Shown: positions 8,753 through 18,653, counted from the stretch's first letter. The stretch is 64,000 bases of DNA from Verrucomicrobiia bacterium (GCA_035765895.1 DASTWL010000072.1:1-64000), one strand, 5' to 3'. A program made the numbers and translations. The notes: generated from the letters alone by a model not told the origin.

Positions 8753-9943
8753 ATGAAAGTAAATGACACCATGAGCACTGCGACAGCCACTCTCCCAGAA
8801 ACCATCTCCCCGCGAGCCGTTGATTCGTCCGTTACACCCGGCAGCCGCGCGGTAGAAGTGCGTGAAACCACCGAAACGCTGACCAAGGCTGTAAACGGAC
8901 ATTCCCATCCGGCTGCCGCCCCCCGGAAAACCAATCGGCAACGCCATTGGATCGTTGGCGTCGCCGTGTTGGCAGTGGCCGCAGCAGTCGGAACCTATTA
9001 TTGGAAATTCGTGGCGCCATACGAATCCACCGACGACGCGTTTATCGAGGCTCATGTTGCGCCGATTGCGCCGCAGGTTGCCGGCCGAGTAACCCGCGTG
9101 TTGGTGAAGGACAACGAAGACGTGAAGCAAGGCGATGTGCTGGTGGAAATCGACGCGAGCGATTATCAAGTGAAACTGGATCAAGCCCGTGCCAATCTCG
9201 CCGCCGCGCAAAGTCAGCTGGATCAAGCCAACGCGCAGTTCTCCGTCGATCAGGCCAAGGCGGCGCAGGAGAAGGCCAGTGTGGAGGCTGCCAAAGCCGA
9301 AGCCAATCGGGCCGAAGCCGATTTGAAGCGGTATCAGGCGGTGGGTGATCTGGGTGTTTCAGCCAGCCAACTGGATCTCGCCGCGACCGAAGCGCGTTCC
9401 ACTGCGGCGCAAGTCGAAGTAGCGCGCAACAAGGAGCTGGCCGCAGAAGCGCAGCTGGGCCTGAGCAAAGCCAACATCCGAACCGCCAAGGCGGATGTTC
9501 AGCGAAATGAAGCGGCGGTGCACCAGGCGGAACTTGATCTCTCCTACACGCAGGTCAAAGCGCCGGAAGCGGGATTTGTGACGCATCGCACTGTCGAGGC
9601 GGGCGCCTACGTGCAAACCGGTCAGCCTCTGCTCGCGATTGTGCCGCGACACGTCTGGGTGGTGGCGAATTTCAAGGAGACGCAGTTGACTCACATGCAT
9701 CCCGGCCAGCCAGTCGAGGTCAAGGTCGACGCGTATCCACAGATCAAGTTTACCGGTCATGTGGACAGCATCCAGTCCGGTGCCGGTGCGCGGTTCAGTT
9801 TGTTGCCGCCGGAAAACGCCTCCGGCAATTATGTCAAGGTCGTGCAGCGCGTGCCGGTGAAGATCACGCTCGATAACGCGAACGCCAGTCAATATGTCCT
9901 GGGCCCGGGCATGTCGGTCGAACCCGAGGTTCGGGTGAAGTAA
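8753..9943 (+). CDS. emrA: EmrA-like efflux periplasmic adaptor (HlyD family)
   Basis: A 396-residue membrane-fusion protein. There is a cytoplasmic tail, one transmembrane helix at about 64-83 (IVGVAVLAVAAAVGTYYW), then the EmrA signature YESTDDAFIEAHVAPIAPQV, a lipoyl half-motif, a long Ala/Gln/Glu-rich α-hairpin, the second lipoyl half and a β-barrel. It would bridge the inner-membrane pump and outer-membrane channel encoded next. Starts at 8753 or 8771 are both possible, neither with a strong ribosome site. It is first gene of the emrA-emrB-tolC-like operon. Confidence 0.88.
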   Translation: MKVNDTMSTATATLPETISPRAVDSSVTPGSRAVEVRETTETLTKAVNGHSHPAAAPRKTNRQRHWIVGVAVLAVAAAVGTYYWKFVAPYESTDDAFIEAHVAPIAPQVAGRVTRVLVKDNEDVKQGDVLVEIDASDYQVKLDQARANLAAAQSQLDQANAQFSVDQAKAAQEKASVEAAKAEANRAEADLKRYQAVGDLGVSASQLDLAATEARSTAAQVEVARNKELAAEAQLGLSKANIRTAKADVQRNEAAVHQAELDLSYTQVKAPEAGFVTHRTVEAGAYVQTGQPLLAIVPRHVWVVANFKETQLTHMHPGQPVEVKVDAYPQIKFTGHVDSIQSGAGARFSLLPPENASGNYVKVVQRVPVKITLDNANASQYVLGPGMSVEPEVRVK

Positions 9944-9974
9944 CTGCAACCGCACCCGCCCACACTTCATCGTC

Positions 9975-11528
9975 ATGAACACCAACGAAACTCAGCCGAG
10001 CGTGAATCCCTGGACGATCGCCGTGTCCGTGATGCTGGCCACGTTCATGGAGGTGCTGGACACGTCGATCGCCAATGTTTCGCTGCGGCACATTGCGGGC
10101 AGCCTCTCGGTGTCCACCGATGAATCCACATGGGTGCTGACGACCTACCTGATTTCCAATGCCATCGTCATCCCGACCACGGCATGGTTTGGACAGAAAT
10201 TCGGCCGCAAACGTTTCCTGATGACTTGTGTGGCCATCTTTACGGCGGCTTCGTTCCTGTGTGGTGTTGCCACCAGCCTGCCGATGTTGCTCGCGATGCG
10301 TGTGCTTCAAGGTGCCGGTGGCGGCGCGCTGCAGCCGATCGCGCAATCCATCCTGCTCGAGAGTTTTCCGAAGGAAAAGCACGGCACCGCGATGGGCGTG
10401 TATGGACTGGGTGTGGTGACCGCGCCGATTCTCGGGCCGGTGCTTGGTGGCTGGATCACCGACAACTACAGTTGGCGCTGGATTTTCTTCATCAATGTCC
10501 CGGTTGGAATATTTGCGTTGATGTTAATGCAACGCTTCATCCATGACCCGCACTGGATTCGCAATGCCCGTCCCGCGCGCCTCGACGTGATCGGCTTCAG
10601 CTTCATGTCGCTCTGGCTCGGCTGTCAGGAAGTGCTGCTGGACAAGGGGCAGGAAGACGACTGGTTCGGCTCACACTTCATCGTGATCATGGCTGCCCTG
10701 GCCGTGGCCGGCTTCATCGCCTTTATCTGGCGGGTATCGAGAACGGAAAAGCCGTTCGTGGACCTGAGCGTCCTGAAGAATTACAACTTCAGCCTCGGCC
10801 TGGGTTTGATGTTCTTTGCCGGCCTGTCGCTCTACAGCCTCACCGCGTTGATTCCCTTGTTCCTGCAATCATTGATGGGTTACACGGCGTTGCAAAGCGG
10901 TTACGCCATGATCCCGCGCGGCCTGGGCGCCTTGGTGGCGATGCCGCTCGCCGGACGGCTCGTGACCAAGATTCAGGGCCGTTACCTCGTGGCCGGTGGC
11001 TTTCTTTCCTTTGGCGGCGCGTCGTTCGTGCTGGCGCACCTGTCGCTCGACCTGTCGATCTGGGTTCTGTTCTGGCCGTTGTTCTTCAGCGGAGTCGCCA
11101 TTGCGTTCATGTTCGTCCCGCTGAACACAATTGCGCTGGGCTCGCTCAAGCCGGAGCAAATCGGCAATGCCAGCGGCATTTTCAATCTCATGCGGAACGT
11201 CGGTGGCAGCGTGGGCATCTCGCTGGTCACAACCTTCGTGGCGCGCAGCGCCCAGGCACACCAAACAATATTGGCCGCGCATTTGACGCCCTACGACACA
11301 ACTTACCAGTCCACCTTGCAAACCATGACCTCTTCGTTTGCGGCTCACGGCAATGCGGCAGCCCATCAATTGGCCGTTGGTTCCATGTATCACACGCTGC
11401 TGAGGCAGGCCAACCTGCTGGCGTATCTGGATAACTTCCGTTGGTTCGCGCTGTTGTGCTCTGTCTGCATCCTCGGTGCGCTGCTGTTGAGAAAAGTCAA
11501 GGTTCACGCGCCGGTCGCGGCTCATTAA
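9975..11528 (+). CDS. emrB: EmrB/QacA-type MFS drug efflux pump (DHA2)
   Basis: A 517-residue protein with about 14 transmembrane helices, the DHA2 size. It shows the family motif A region (WFGQKFGRKRFLM), motif C (GLGVVTAPILGPVLGGWI) and the opening MLATFMEVLDTSIANVSLRH typical of EmrB. It exports hydrophobic toxicants using proton motive force together with the adaptor upstream. The gap to the adaptor is 31 bases. Its stop TAA shares an A with a possible ATG of the next ORF, suggesting coupled translation. Confidence 0.9.
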   Translation: MNTNETQPSVNPWTIAVSVMLATFMEVLDTSIANVSLRHIAGSLSVSTDESTWVLTTYLISNAIVIPTTAWFGQKFGRKRFLMTCVAIFTAASFLCGVATSLPMLLAMRVLQGAGGGALQPIAQSILLESFPKEKHGTAMGVYGLGVVTAPILGPVLGGWITDNYSWRWIFFINVPVGIFALMLMQRFIHDPHWIRNARPARLDVIGFSFMSLWLGCQEVLLDKGQEDDWFGSHFIVIMAALAVAGFIAFIWRVSRTEKPFVDLSVLKNYNFSLGLGLMFFAGLSLYSLTALIPLFLQSLMGYTALQSGYAMIPRGLGALVAMPLAGRLVTKIQGRYLVAGGFLSFGGASFVLAHLSLDLSIWVLFWPLFFSGVAIAFMFVPLNTIALGSLKPEQIGNASGIFNLMRNVGGSVGISLVTTFVARSAQAHQTILAAHLTPYDTTYQSTLQTMTSSFAAHGNAAAHQLAVGSMYHTLLRQANLLAYLDNFRWFALLCSVCILGALLLRKVKVHAPVAAH

Positions 11529-11542
11529 TGGAGAACAAAATC

Positions 11543-13045
11543 ATGAAAGCAAATCAAGTGCTGCTCTTAACCCTTCTGGCGCTCGCCGCCATTGTGGCCA
11601 TCTTAAACTCGGGTTGCGCTGTGGGACCGAACTATCACCGGCCTGAAACCAGCACTCCGGCGCACTGGAGTGAACCCCTTGCCGGCGGCGAAACCAATTC
11701 AACGGCAGCGGTCGTCATGTGGTGGAAGACTTTCAACGACCCCGAACTGGATTCGCTGGTTGATCGTGCGGTGCAGTCCAATCTGGATTTGCGCATTGCC
11801 GAGGCACGTGTGCGCGAAGCCCGGACACAATACCGGATTGCCTCGGCGGATCTTTGGCCGACAGCCAGTGCATCAGGTTCCTATGCGCGAGCGGGGACGA
11901 GTCATCACCAACCTGTGCTGGGGTCTTTGCCCCGTCCTGCGAATGTTCCCTTTGAAAATGACGTTTACCAGGCGGGGTTTGATGCATCGTGGGAACTCGA
12001 CGTATTCGGCGGAAAACGCCGGGCCGTGGAGGCAGCCAAAGCAGATGTCGCGGCCATCGAATTTGGTCAGCGCGCCACCGTGATGACATTGTTGGGCGAT
12101 GTGGCGCGAAATTACGCCGATCTGCGGGGGTATCAACGGCGCCTGGCCATTGCGAACGAGAACATCACGGCACAGGAGGCGGCGCTGGCCATCACACGCA
12201 ATCGTTTCACCAACGGTGTCACCAGCGACCTGGATGTGCAGCAGGCGTCCACGCTGCTGGCCAGCACACTCGCCGAAGTTCCAACACTGGAGAGCGCAAT
12301 CCAGGCCAGCATTCATCGGCTAAGCGTGCTGCTGGGCCAGCCGCCCGGCGCTCTGCAAACCGAACTATCAAGTTCAATCCCCATTCCAGCCGCGCCGCCG
12401 GAGGTTCCGGTTGGACTGCCCTCGGACCTGATGCTGCGTCGCCCAGATGTGCAAGCAGCGGAACGCCAGCTTGCCGCGGCCACAGCCAATATCGGCGTGG
12501 CGACCGCGGACTTGTTTCCAAAATTCTCACTCACCGGTGTGGCGGGATTCCAAAGCGTGAGCGCAAGCGACTGGTTCACGAGCGGCAGCAAGTTTTGGTC
12601 GGTCGGTCCTTCCATCCAATGGAAGATTTTTGACGCCGGTCGCATCCGCGCCAGTATCAAGGTCCAAAACGCCCGACAGGAACAGGCCCTGGCCAATTAT
12701 GAACAAACCGTGTTGGCGGCTTTTGAAGACGTGGAAAACGCGCTGGTATTTTATGCCAAGGAACAGGTGCGCCAGCGCTCGCTGGGAGACGCCGTCAAAT
12801 CCAGCCAGAATTCACTGGTGCTGGCGCAAAAGCTTTATGCTAACGGCCTGACCGACTTTCTCAATGTCCTGGAGGCCGAACGCTCGCTATACCAAGCACA
12901 GGATCAGTTGGTCCAAAGTGAGCGCACCGTTTCGGTGGATCTCATTGCGCTCTACAAGTCACTTGGCGGCGGCTGGCAAGTGGCAGCCCCGCAAACCGCG
13001 CTTATTTCGGCCAACAGCTCCATGCGTTGGAATCAAAGGCACTGA
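11543..13045 (+). CDS. Outer-membrane efflux lipoprotein (NodT/TolC family)
   Basis: A 500-residue outer-membrane factor. The signal peptide ends in a lipobox (AILNSGC), followed by AVGPNYHRPE and repeated TolC-like coiled coils (VDRAVQSNLDLRIAEARVRE; LPSDLMLRRPDVQAAERQLA). It completes the tripartite pump. The start at 11543 has GGAG 9 bases upstream; the ATG at 11528, overlapping the emrB stop, lacks one and would add five residues. The 11-base gap to the following oxidoreductase suggests that gene is co-transcribed. Confidence 0.9.
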   Translation: MKANQVLLLTLLALAAIVAILNSGCAVGPNYHRPETSTPAHWSEPLAGGETNSTAAVVMWWKTFNDPELDSLVDRAVQSNLDLRIAEARVREARTQYRIASADLWPTASASGSYARAGTSHHQPVLGSLPRPANVPFENDVYQAGFDASWELDVFGGKRRAVEAAKADVAAIEFGQRATVMTLLGDVARNYADLRGYQRRLAIANENITAQEAALAITRNRFTNGVTSDLDVQQASTLLASTLAEVPTLESAIQASIHRLSVLLGQPPGALQTELSSSIPIPAAPPEVPVGLPSDLMLRRPDVQAAERQLAAATANIGVATADLFPKFSLTGVAGFQSVSASDWFTSGSKFWSVGPSIQWKIFDAGRIRASIKVQNARQEQALANYEQTVLAAFEDVENALVFYAKEQVRQRSLGDAVKSSQNSLVLAQKLYANGLTDFLNVLEAERSLYQAQDQLVQSERTVSVDLIALYKSLGGGWQVAAPQTALISANSSMRWNQRH

Positions 13046-13056
13046 CAAAAAGAATC

Positions 13057-13986
13057 ATGAAAGCAATTTACCTGAACCGTAAAGGTGGTCCTGAGGCCTT
13101 GAGTTATGGCGACATCCCCAAGCCAGAGGCGGGTGAAGACACCGTGCTGGTCCGGGTCCAGGCCACGGCAGTTACTCCCACCGAGCTGGCCTGGTTTCCA
13201 ACATTTCGCACACCCGCAGGTGGACCACGTCCGTTCCCAATCGTGCTGGGGCATGAGTTCTCAGGCGTTGTTGAATCCGTCGGGCTGAACGTGAAGACGT
13301 TCCGGCCCGGAGATGCCGTTTATGGGATGAATGATTGGTTCAGCAACGGAGCGCAGGCAGAATACGTCGTTGCTCCGGCTGGCGCACTGGCCCGCAAGCC
13401 AAGATTACTCGAACCCGGCCGCGCCGCCGCTGTGCCCATCTCCGCGTTGACGGCATGGCAGGGCTTGTTCGAAAAGGCAGAATTGCATTGCGGGCAAAGC
13501 GTTTTAATTCATGGAGCATCAGGCGGTGTCGGTCTGTTTGCCGTGCAACTGGCGCGCCGTCGCGGGGCCCACGTCATTGCCACGGCATCAGCGCCGCATC
13601 TCGATTTTATTCGGGCGATGGGCGCCGCAGAGGTAATTGACTATCGGGCCACACGGTTTGATTCCCAGCTTCGCGACGTGGATCTCGTCTTCGACACAAT
13701 CGGCGGCGAAACGCTGGACCGCTCCTGGGCTTTGCTCGCGAATGGTGGCAGGCTGGTAACCATTGCCACATCCAGCGCCAGTTCAGCCGACGCCCGTGTC
13801 CGTGACGCCTTCATGTTGGTGCGCGCAGACGGAGCCGAATTGGATGAAATCGGGCGACTGATTGATGCTGGTGAACTTATGGTGTTTGTTGACAACGTGT
13901 TCCCGCTGGCCGACGCCCCCGCCGCTTACGAGCGAGCCCGGCGCGGCGGAAGGCGTGGGAAAATCGTCCTGCACGTGGCGGATTAA
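13057..13986 (+). CDS. NADP-dependent MDR oxidoreductase (quinone reductase-like)
   Basis: A 309-residue medium-chain dehydrogenase/reductase. The GroES-like N-terminus (VLGHEFSGVVESVG) is followed by a Rossmann domain with GASGGVGLFAVQLA for NADPH. The zinc-binding cysteines of alcohol dehydrogenases are absent, which places it with quinone/enone reductases. Position 11 bases after the efflux channel suggests detoxification of electrophiles exported by the pump; that link is inference. Confidence 0.85.
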   Translation: MKAIYLNRKGGPEALSYGDIPKPEAGEDTVLVRVQATAVTPTELAWFPTFRTPAGGPRPFPIVLGHEFSGVVESVGLNVKTFRPGDAVYGMNDWFSNGAQAEYVVAPAGALARKPRLLEPGRAAAVPISALTAWQGLFEKAELHCGQSVLIHGASGGVGLFAVQLARRRGAHVIATASAPHLDFIRAMGAAEVIDYRATRFDSQLRDVDLVFDTIGGETLDRSWALLANGGRLVTIATSSASSADARVRDAFMLVRADGAELDEIGRLIDAGELMVFVDNVFPLADAPAAYERARRGGRRGKIVLHVAD

Positions 13987-14092
13987 TCCAAAAAAGCCGC
14001 CGTTCGGTCGAAGGGAAAATAATTGTCCAAATTCGGCTGGCTCATACGTCGTTACTTCGAGTAAGACAATATCACCTTACAGGAGCATCAAT

Positions 14093-14497
14093 ATGAGCAA
14101 CACATCAGAACACGGATACATGCTGATTTTTCGCGGCACAGACTGGTATAAAGGCCTTTCGCCCGGGGAGATGCAGCAAATCACTGACCGCTGGATGGCT
14201 TGGTTCAACGGCTTGAAGGACGAGGGCAAATGTATTGCCGGCAATCCACTCGAACGCGAAGGCAAAATTATTGCGGGTAAAAATGGCCGCCTCGTTTCCG
14301 ACGGGCCCTTCGCCGAATCAAAAGAGACCATTGGCGGTTATTTTCTACTTCGGGTAGGCACGCTTGATGAGGCGGTGGCCATCGGCCAGCAATGCCCCGG
14401 CCTGCCTTACGGCATCCGTGTTGAAGTCCGGCCCGTGGCAGGCGAATGCCCAATCGCCGAAGAATTACGCGCCGAAGCCCGACTGTCCCATGCTTAA
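14093..14497 (+). CDS. YCII/DGPF-domain protein (first copy)
   Basis: A 134-residue soluble protein of the YciI-like dimeric α/β-barrel family, with the diagnostic SDGPFAESKETIGGYFLL block and C-terminal VEVRPVAGECP. AGGAG 7 bases upstream fixes the start. DGPF proteins are the known genomic partners of ECF42 sigma factors, and one is encoded at 18650. Their biochemical role is not established. A paralogue lies at 18240. The next gene begins 5 bases after this stop. Confidence 0.88.
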   Translation: MSNTSEHGYMLIFRGTDWYKGLSPGEMQQITDRWMAWFNGLKDEGKCIAGNPLEREGKIIAGKNGRLVSDGPFAESKETIGGYFLLRVGTLDEAVAIGQQCPGLPYGIRVEVRPVAGECPIAEELRAEARLSHA

Positions 14498-14502
14498 ATA
14501 AC

Positions 14503-14916
14503 ATGAGCACAGAATTTTCCGCCCGCCCTTCCAAGGTGCTCTTTTGGACAGGATGGGTGCTGACCTTGTTGCCGGCAGCATTGCTGGTGTTTAGCGCGGT
14601 AATGAAACTGATGAAACCGCAGCCCGTCGTGGAGGGGTTTGCGCACTTCGGCATTCCCGAATTGGTCATCGTTCCGCTCGGCGTTTTGGAACTGGGCTGC
14701 ACGGTCATTTATCTCATCCCGCGGACGGCCGTGCTGGGCGCGATCTTGCTCACCGGTTACCTCGGCGGTGCCACCTTCGCAAACGTGCGCATCGGCGATT
14801 CCTTCATTATGACCGTCGTGGTCGGCATCGCTGTTTGGGGGGGACTCTTTCTCCGTGACCCGCGCGTGCGACAATTGATCCCCTTGCGTTCTGGCGGAGC
14901 ACCGGCGGGAAAATAA
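14503..14916 (+). CDS. DoxX-like inner-membrane protein
   Basis: A 137-residue protein with four transmembrane helices (VLFWTGWVLTLLPAALLVFS; LVIVPLGVLELGCTVIYLI; AVLGAILLTGYLGGATFANV; FIMTVVVGIAVWGGLFL). The layout matches the DoxX-like family, which includes membrane proteins linked to redox homeostasis. It is 5 bases from the preceding DGPF gene, so it belongs to the same stress operon. Confidence 0.8.
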   Translation: MSTEFSARPSKVLFWTGWVLTLLPAALLVFSAVMKLMKPQPVVEGFAHFGIPELVIVPLGVLELGCTVIYLIPRTAVLGAILLTGYLGGATFANVRIGDSFIMTVVVGIAVWGGLFLRDPRVRQLIPLRSGGAPAGK

Positions 14917-14993
14917 TTGAACTTCGTTGTCCCAAATCAGCGCCCTGGTTCGTCGTCATTGGGACGGAGACAAACATCAAACGAAAAGAAATC

Positions 14994-15425
14994 ATGAGCA
15001 CCAACAATGATCGTCACCTGGTTCAACCCTACCTCTTTTTCGACGGGCGCTGCGAAGAAGCCGTCGAATTCTACCGGCGCGCGCTGGGCGCGGAAATACA
15101 GATGCTGATGCGGTTCAAGGACGCTCCCGAGCCGCCGCAACCGGGGTGTGCGCCTGGTTCCGAGAACAAAATCATGCACGTCAGCTTTCGCATTGGCGGT
15201 TCTGTGATCATGGCGTCGGACGGACGCTGCGAAGGCAAACCAACCTTCGCCGGCTTTGCCCTGTCGCTCACCGTGGCCAATGCAGCGGAGGCGGAAAAGT
15301 CGTTCAACGCGTTGAGCGAAGGCGGGCAGGTGCAGATGCCGCTCGGCAAGACGTTTTTCTCCCCCAGCTTTGGCATGGTGGCCGACCGTTTCGGCGTGTC
15401 ATGGATGGTTTATGTTGCGCCCTGA
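14994..15425 (+). CDS. PhnB-type VOC superfamily protein
   Basis: A 143-residue glyoxalase-fold protein: LVQPYLFFDGRCEEAVEFYR opening, MHVSFRIGGSVIMASD middle, and PLGKTFFSPSFGMVADRFG then WMVYV at the end. PhnB-like VOC proteins frequently accompany DGPF and AHSA1 genes near ECF sigma factors. The metal and substrate are unknown, and a glyoxalase/bleomycin-resistance-like role is only implied by fold. Confidence 0.85.
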   Translation: MSTNNDRHLVQPYLFFDGRCEEAVEFYRRALGAEIQMLMRFKDAPEPPQPGCAPGSENKIMHVSFRIGGSVIMASDGRCEGKPTFAGFALSLTVANAAEAEKSFNALSEGGQVQMPLGKTFFSPSFGMVADRFGVSWMVYVAP

Positions 15426-15473
15426 CGCGGGCAACATTCCGTAAGCCTCAACAGCAATCAAAACGAATCCGCC

Positions 15474-16037
15474 ATGACTGCTGAAACAATCACGCCGGTT
15501 GGAAGCCCGTTTGTCATCGCCCAGGTCTTCGACGCACCGCGTGAACAGGTCTGGCGCGCCTGGACCGAACGGGCGCGCCTCATGCAATGGTTTGGTCCAA
15601 AGGGATTCACCATGCCCGCCGCGAAGATGGATTTTCGCCCGGGCGGCATGTTCCATTACTGCCTCCAGGCCCCCGACGGCACCGAAATGTGGGGCAAATT
15701 TGTTTATCGAGAAATCGTCCCCCCAGAGCGCATCGTGCTCATCAATTTCTTCTCAGACGAGGACGGCGGCATCACGCGGCACCCCATGAGCGCGACCTGG
15801 CCGCGCGAAACCTTGTCCACCACGCGCTTCCTTGAACAGGACGGCGGCACGACGCTGGCCATTGAGTGGTCGGCCTGGAACGCCACGCCGGAGGAGCAAG
15901 AGACATTCGACGGCGCACACGACGGCATGCAGCAGGGCTGGCAGGGCACATTCGAACAACTCGCCGCGTATCTGGCCAAAGCGACGCAAGCCGGCCCGGC
16001 ATCCGCCAACGCGGCGTCCGGCCAGCCCGCCCAATAA
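15474..16037 (+). CDS. AHSA1/SRPBCC-family protein
   Basis: A 187-residue START-like lipid/hydrophobe-binding protein with the AHSA1 signature: [43 protein letters not shown], and a C-terminal helix ([20 protein letters not shown]). The last 18 residues are an Ala/Pro tail. Proteins of this group are usual members of the ECF/DGPF/VOC stress neighbourhoods. The ligand is unknown. Confidence 0.85.
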   Translation: MTAETITPVGSPFVIAQVFDAPREQVWRAWTERARLMQWFGPKGFTMPAAKMDFRPGGMFHYCLQAPDGTEMWGKFVYREIVPPERIVLINFFSDEDGGITRHPMSATWPRETLSTTRFLEQDGGTTLAIEWSAWNATPEEQETFDGAHDGMQQGWQGTFEQLAAYLAKATQAGPASANAASGQPAQ

Positions 16038-16096
16038 CCCGCAACGACCCGTCACCGCATTCCACGCTACAACCGCAAAAACCAATAGGAGCATCC

Positions 16097-17263
16097 ATGA
16101 GCAAAGTTCGAGTGTTGGTCGGCACAAAAAAGGGCGCGTTCATTCTTACGGCGGACGGCCGGCGCCAGAACTGGGAAATCACCGGTCCGCACTTCGCGGG
16201 GTGGGAGATTTACCACCTGAAGGGTTCGCCTGTGGATCCCAATCGTCTCTACGCGTCACAATCGAGCGGTTGGTTTGGCCAGATCATCCAGCGCTCCGAT
16301 GACGGCGGCAAAACGTGGATCACGCCCGGCAGCAGTGCGGAGGAACTGAAGAGTCCGGATGGCTTTCCCAAAGGCGAGAGCAACAAGTTTGTTTACGCGG
16401 GCGAAGCCGGAAAACACCTCTGGTATGACGGCACGCCGCATCCGTGGGAGTTCAAGCGCATCTGGCACGTTGAGCCTTCGACAACCGATCCCGACACCGC
16501 CTACGCCGGCGCGGAAGACGCGGCGATTTTCAAAACCGCGGATGGCGGCAAAACGTGGCAGGAACTGCCTGGATTGCGCAACGTCAAGAGCCATCTCTGG
16601 CAGCCGGGCGCGGGCGGCATGGCCGTGCACACCATCCTGCTGGATCCGAAAAACCCAAACCGGATTTACGTCGCCATCTCGGCAGGCGGCTGTTTTCGCA
16701 CGGATGATGGCGGCAAAACTTGGAAACCCATCACGCGCGGACTGAAGTCGCTTTTTGAACTGCCCGACCCCGACGCCGAAGTTGGCCATTGCGTGCATCG
16801 CATCGCCCTGCACCCCACTAAACCTGACGTGCTGTTCATGCAGAAACACTGGGATGTGATGCGCTCGGACAATGCCGGCGATCAGTGGGCCGAAGTCAGC
16901 GGCAACCTGCCAACGGATTTTGGTTTTCCCATCGATGTGCACTTCCACGAGCCGGAGACGATTTACGTCGTCCCCATCACCAGCGATTCGCTGCACTACC
17001 CGCCGGACGGCAAGCTGCGTGTCTATCGCAGCAAAACCGGCGGGAATGACTGGGAGCCACTGGGCAAGGGGCTGCCCGAGAAAAACTGCTATGTGAATGT
17101 CCTGCGTGACGCAATGGCGGTGGACCAGCTCGATGATTGCGGCATTTATTTCGGCACGACCGGCGGGCAGGTCTATTGCTCGCCCGACGGCGGCAACACG
17201 TGGAGCGCCATCGTGCGCGATTTGCCGCCTGTTTACTCGGTCGAAGTGCAGACGCTGCCATGA
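16097..17263 (+). CDS. BNR-repeat/sortilin-type β-propeller
   Basis: A 388-residue protein without signal peptide. Multiple Asp-box blades are visible: [24 protein letters not shown], and a final SPDGGNTW. The start at 16097 has AGGAG 5 bases upstream; the longer frame overlaps the SRPBCC gene. Its stop overlaps the MoaD-like gene's start as ATGA, so the two are almost certainly co-translated. This propeller/MoaD pairing recurs in other bacteria. No sialidase catalytic arginines were identified, so it is probably not a sialidase. Confidence 0.8.
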   Translation: MSKVRVLVGTKKGAFILTADGRRQNWEITGPHFAGWEIYHLKGSPVDPNRLYASQSSGWFGQIIQRSDDGGKTWITPGSSAEELKSPDGFPKGESNKFVYAGEAGKHLWYDGTPHPWEFKRIWHVEPSTTDPDTAYAGAEDAAIFKTADGGKTWQELPGLRNVKSHLWQPGAGGMAVHTILLDPKNPNRIYVAISAGGCFRTDDGGKTWKPITRGLKSLFELPDPDAEVGHCVHRIALHPTKPDVLFMQKHWDVMRSDNAGDQWAEVSGNLPTDFGFPIDVHFHEPETIYVVPITSDSLHYPPDGKLRVYRSKTGGNDWEPLGKGLPEKNCYVNVLRDAMAVDQLDDCGIYFGTTGGQVYCSPDGGNTWSAIVRDLPPVYSVEVQTLP

Positions 17264-17556
17264 TCCGGGTTCAACTTCCATTTCATCTGCGCACGCTTGC
17301 CGGGGTGAATGGCGAAGTGCAGCTTGCGGTCCCCGCCCCGGTCACGTTGGGTGCGGTGTTGGAGGCCGTGGAAACGCGATACCCCGTGTTGCGCGGCACC
17401 ATTCGCGACCATGTCACCTTGAAGCGCCGTCCGTTTGTCCGGTTCTTCGCCTGCAAGGAAGACCTTTCGCTCGAACCGCCGGAAACGCCGCTGCCCGCGC
17501 CCATCCTCACCGGCGAGGAACCGTTCCTGATCATCGGTGCCATGGCCGGCGGCTGA
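17260..17556 (+). CDS. MoaD/ThiS-like ubiquitin-fold protein
   Basis: A 98-residue β-grasp protein ending in the di-glycine tail typical of sulfur carriers (IIGAMAGG). The opening [20 protein letters not shown] and the helix [17 protein letters not shown] match MoaD/ThiS. It could be adenylated and thiocarboxylated by an E1-like enzyme encoded elsewhere, or be conjugated to a target. It overlaps the propeller gene by 4 bases, making that protein the best partner candidate. Confidence 0.85.
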   Translation: MIRVQLPFHLRTLAGVNGEVQLAVPAPVTLGAVLEAVETRYPVLRGTIRDHVTLKRRPFVRFFACKEDLSLEPPETPLPAPILTGEEPFLIIGAMAGG

Positions 17557-17599
17557 GTCCGGACCGTTTCCAACCGCAACCAACCAACGTTCTCCCGCC

Positions 17600-18148
17600 A
17601 TGCGCCAAAAACCTTTGCTCAAAACCATCCTCATCACGCTGGCCGCGCTGATGGGCATCTTTCTCATCGTGGTGGCGTTCCAGCCGTCTCAGTTCCGGGT
17701 CACCCGGTCGATCCTGATTGACGCTTCCCCCGCCGCGGTTTTCCCGCACGTGAACCAGTTGAAAAACTGGGAAGCGTGGAACCCGTGGGGCAAGGTGGAT
17801 CCGGAAATGAAGCTCACCTATGACGGCCCGGCGGGCGGAGTCGGCGCCAGCTATGCGTGGGTGGGCAACAAGGATGTTGGCGAAGGCCGCGCCACCATCA
17901 CGGAGAGCCGCACCAATGAACTCGTCCAGCTCAAACTCGAATTCTTCAAGCCGATGGCCGGCGTCAGCACGGCGGTGTTCTCCTTCAAACCCAGGGGCAA
18001 TCAAACGGAAGTGACGTGGCTGATGACCGGCGAGAACAACTATCTCGCGAAAGCGCTCTGCCTGTTCATGAACATGGACAAGATGATCGGTGGCCAGTTT
18101 GAAAAGGGCCTGGCCGCGCTCAAAACAGCAGCCGAGACCGCTCAATGA
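17600..18148 (+). CDS. Membrane-anchored SRPBCC protein
   Basis: A 182-residue protein. One N-terminal membrane helix (TILITLAALMGIFLIVVAFQ) is followed by a polyketide-cyclase/START-like fold (RSILIDASPAAVFPHVNQLK, NWEAWNPWGKVDPEM, and QFEKGLAALKTAAE at the end). It probably binds a hydrophobic ligand on the outer face of the inner membrane. It lies 43 bases after the MoaD-like gene, in the same direction as the rest of the ECF42 neighbourhood. Confidence 0.8.
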   Translation: MRQKPLLKTILITLAALMGIFLIVVAFQPSQFRVTRSILIDASPAAVFPHVNQLKNWEAWNPWGKVDPEMKLTYDGPAGGVGASYAWVGNKDVGEGRATITESRTNELVQLKLEFFKPMAGVSTAVFSFKPRGNQTEVTWLMTGENNYLAKALCLFMNMDKMIGGQFEKGLAALKTAAETAQ

Positions 18149-18239
18149 GCACCCACGCCCCAAAATGTCATGTCCTAAAATCCCGGACTCGTTCGTCATC
18201 TTCATGAAGCGGCACAACCGCCGCGACCCAAAGAAAACC

Positions 18240-18653
18240 ATGAACACATCTGCAAAAAACGAATACCTGCTGCTGTTCCGGGGCACGGCCTGGTATAACC
18301 ACCACTCGCCCGAAGAACTTCAGCGCGCCATGAGCCAGTTCAAGGGCTGGTTCGACCGGCTGGCGGAACAAGGGAAAGTCAAGGCCGCGCAGCCGCTGGT
18401 CCGTGAGGGCGCCATCATTACGGGAAAAACTGCCCGTGTGGTGGCGGACGGCCCCTTCGCGGAAACCAAGGAAGCCGTCGGCGGCTATCTCCTGCTGCAA
18501 GCGGACAGCCTTGCCGAAGCGATTGCCATCGCTCAGAGCAGCCCGGCCCTGCAATACGACACGCAGATCGAGGTCCGGCCCGTCGCCGAAGAATGCCCCA
18601 TTGAGGCCCGCATCCGCACCGCGGCCGCGGAACCGCAACTCGCCGCCGCGTGA
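18240..18653 (+). CDS. YCII/DGPF-domain protein (second copy)
   Basis: A 137-residue paralogue of the protein at 14093 (NEYLLLFRGTAWYNHHSPEE; VVADGPFAETKEAVGGYLLL; VEVRPVAEECPI). Its stop overlaps the GTG start of the ECF42 sigma factor (GTGA), the tight linkage expected for a DGPF partner of an ECF42 factor. It is therefore likely the direct partner, with the first copy as an additional regulon member. Confidence 0.9.
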   Translation: MNTSAKNEYLLLFRGTAWYNHHSPEELQRAMSQFKGWFDRLAEQGKVKAAQPLVREGAIITGKTARVVADGPFAETKEAVGGYLLLQADSLAEAIAIAQSSPALQYDTQIEVRPVAEECPIEARIRTAAAEPQLAAA

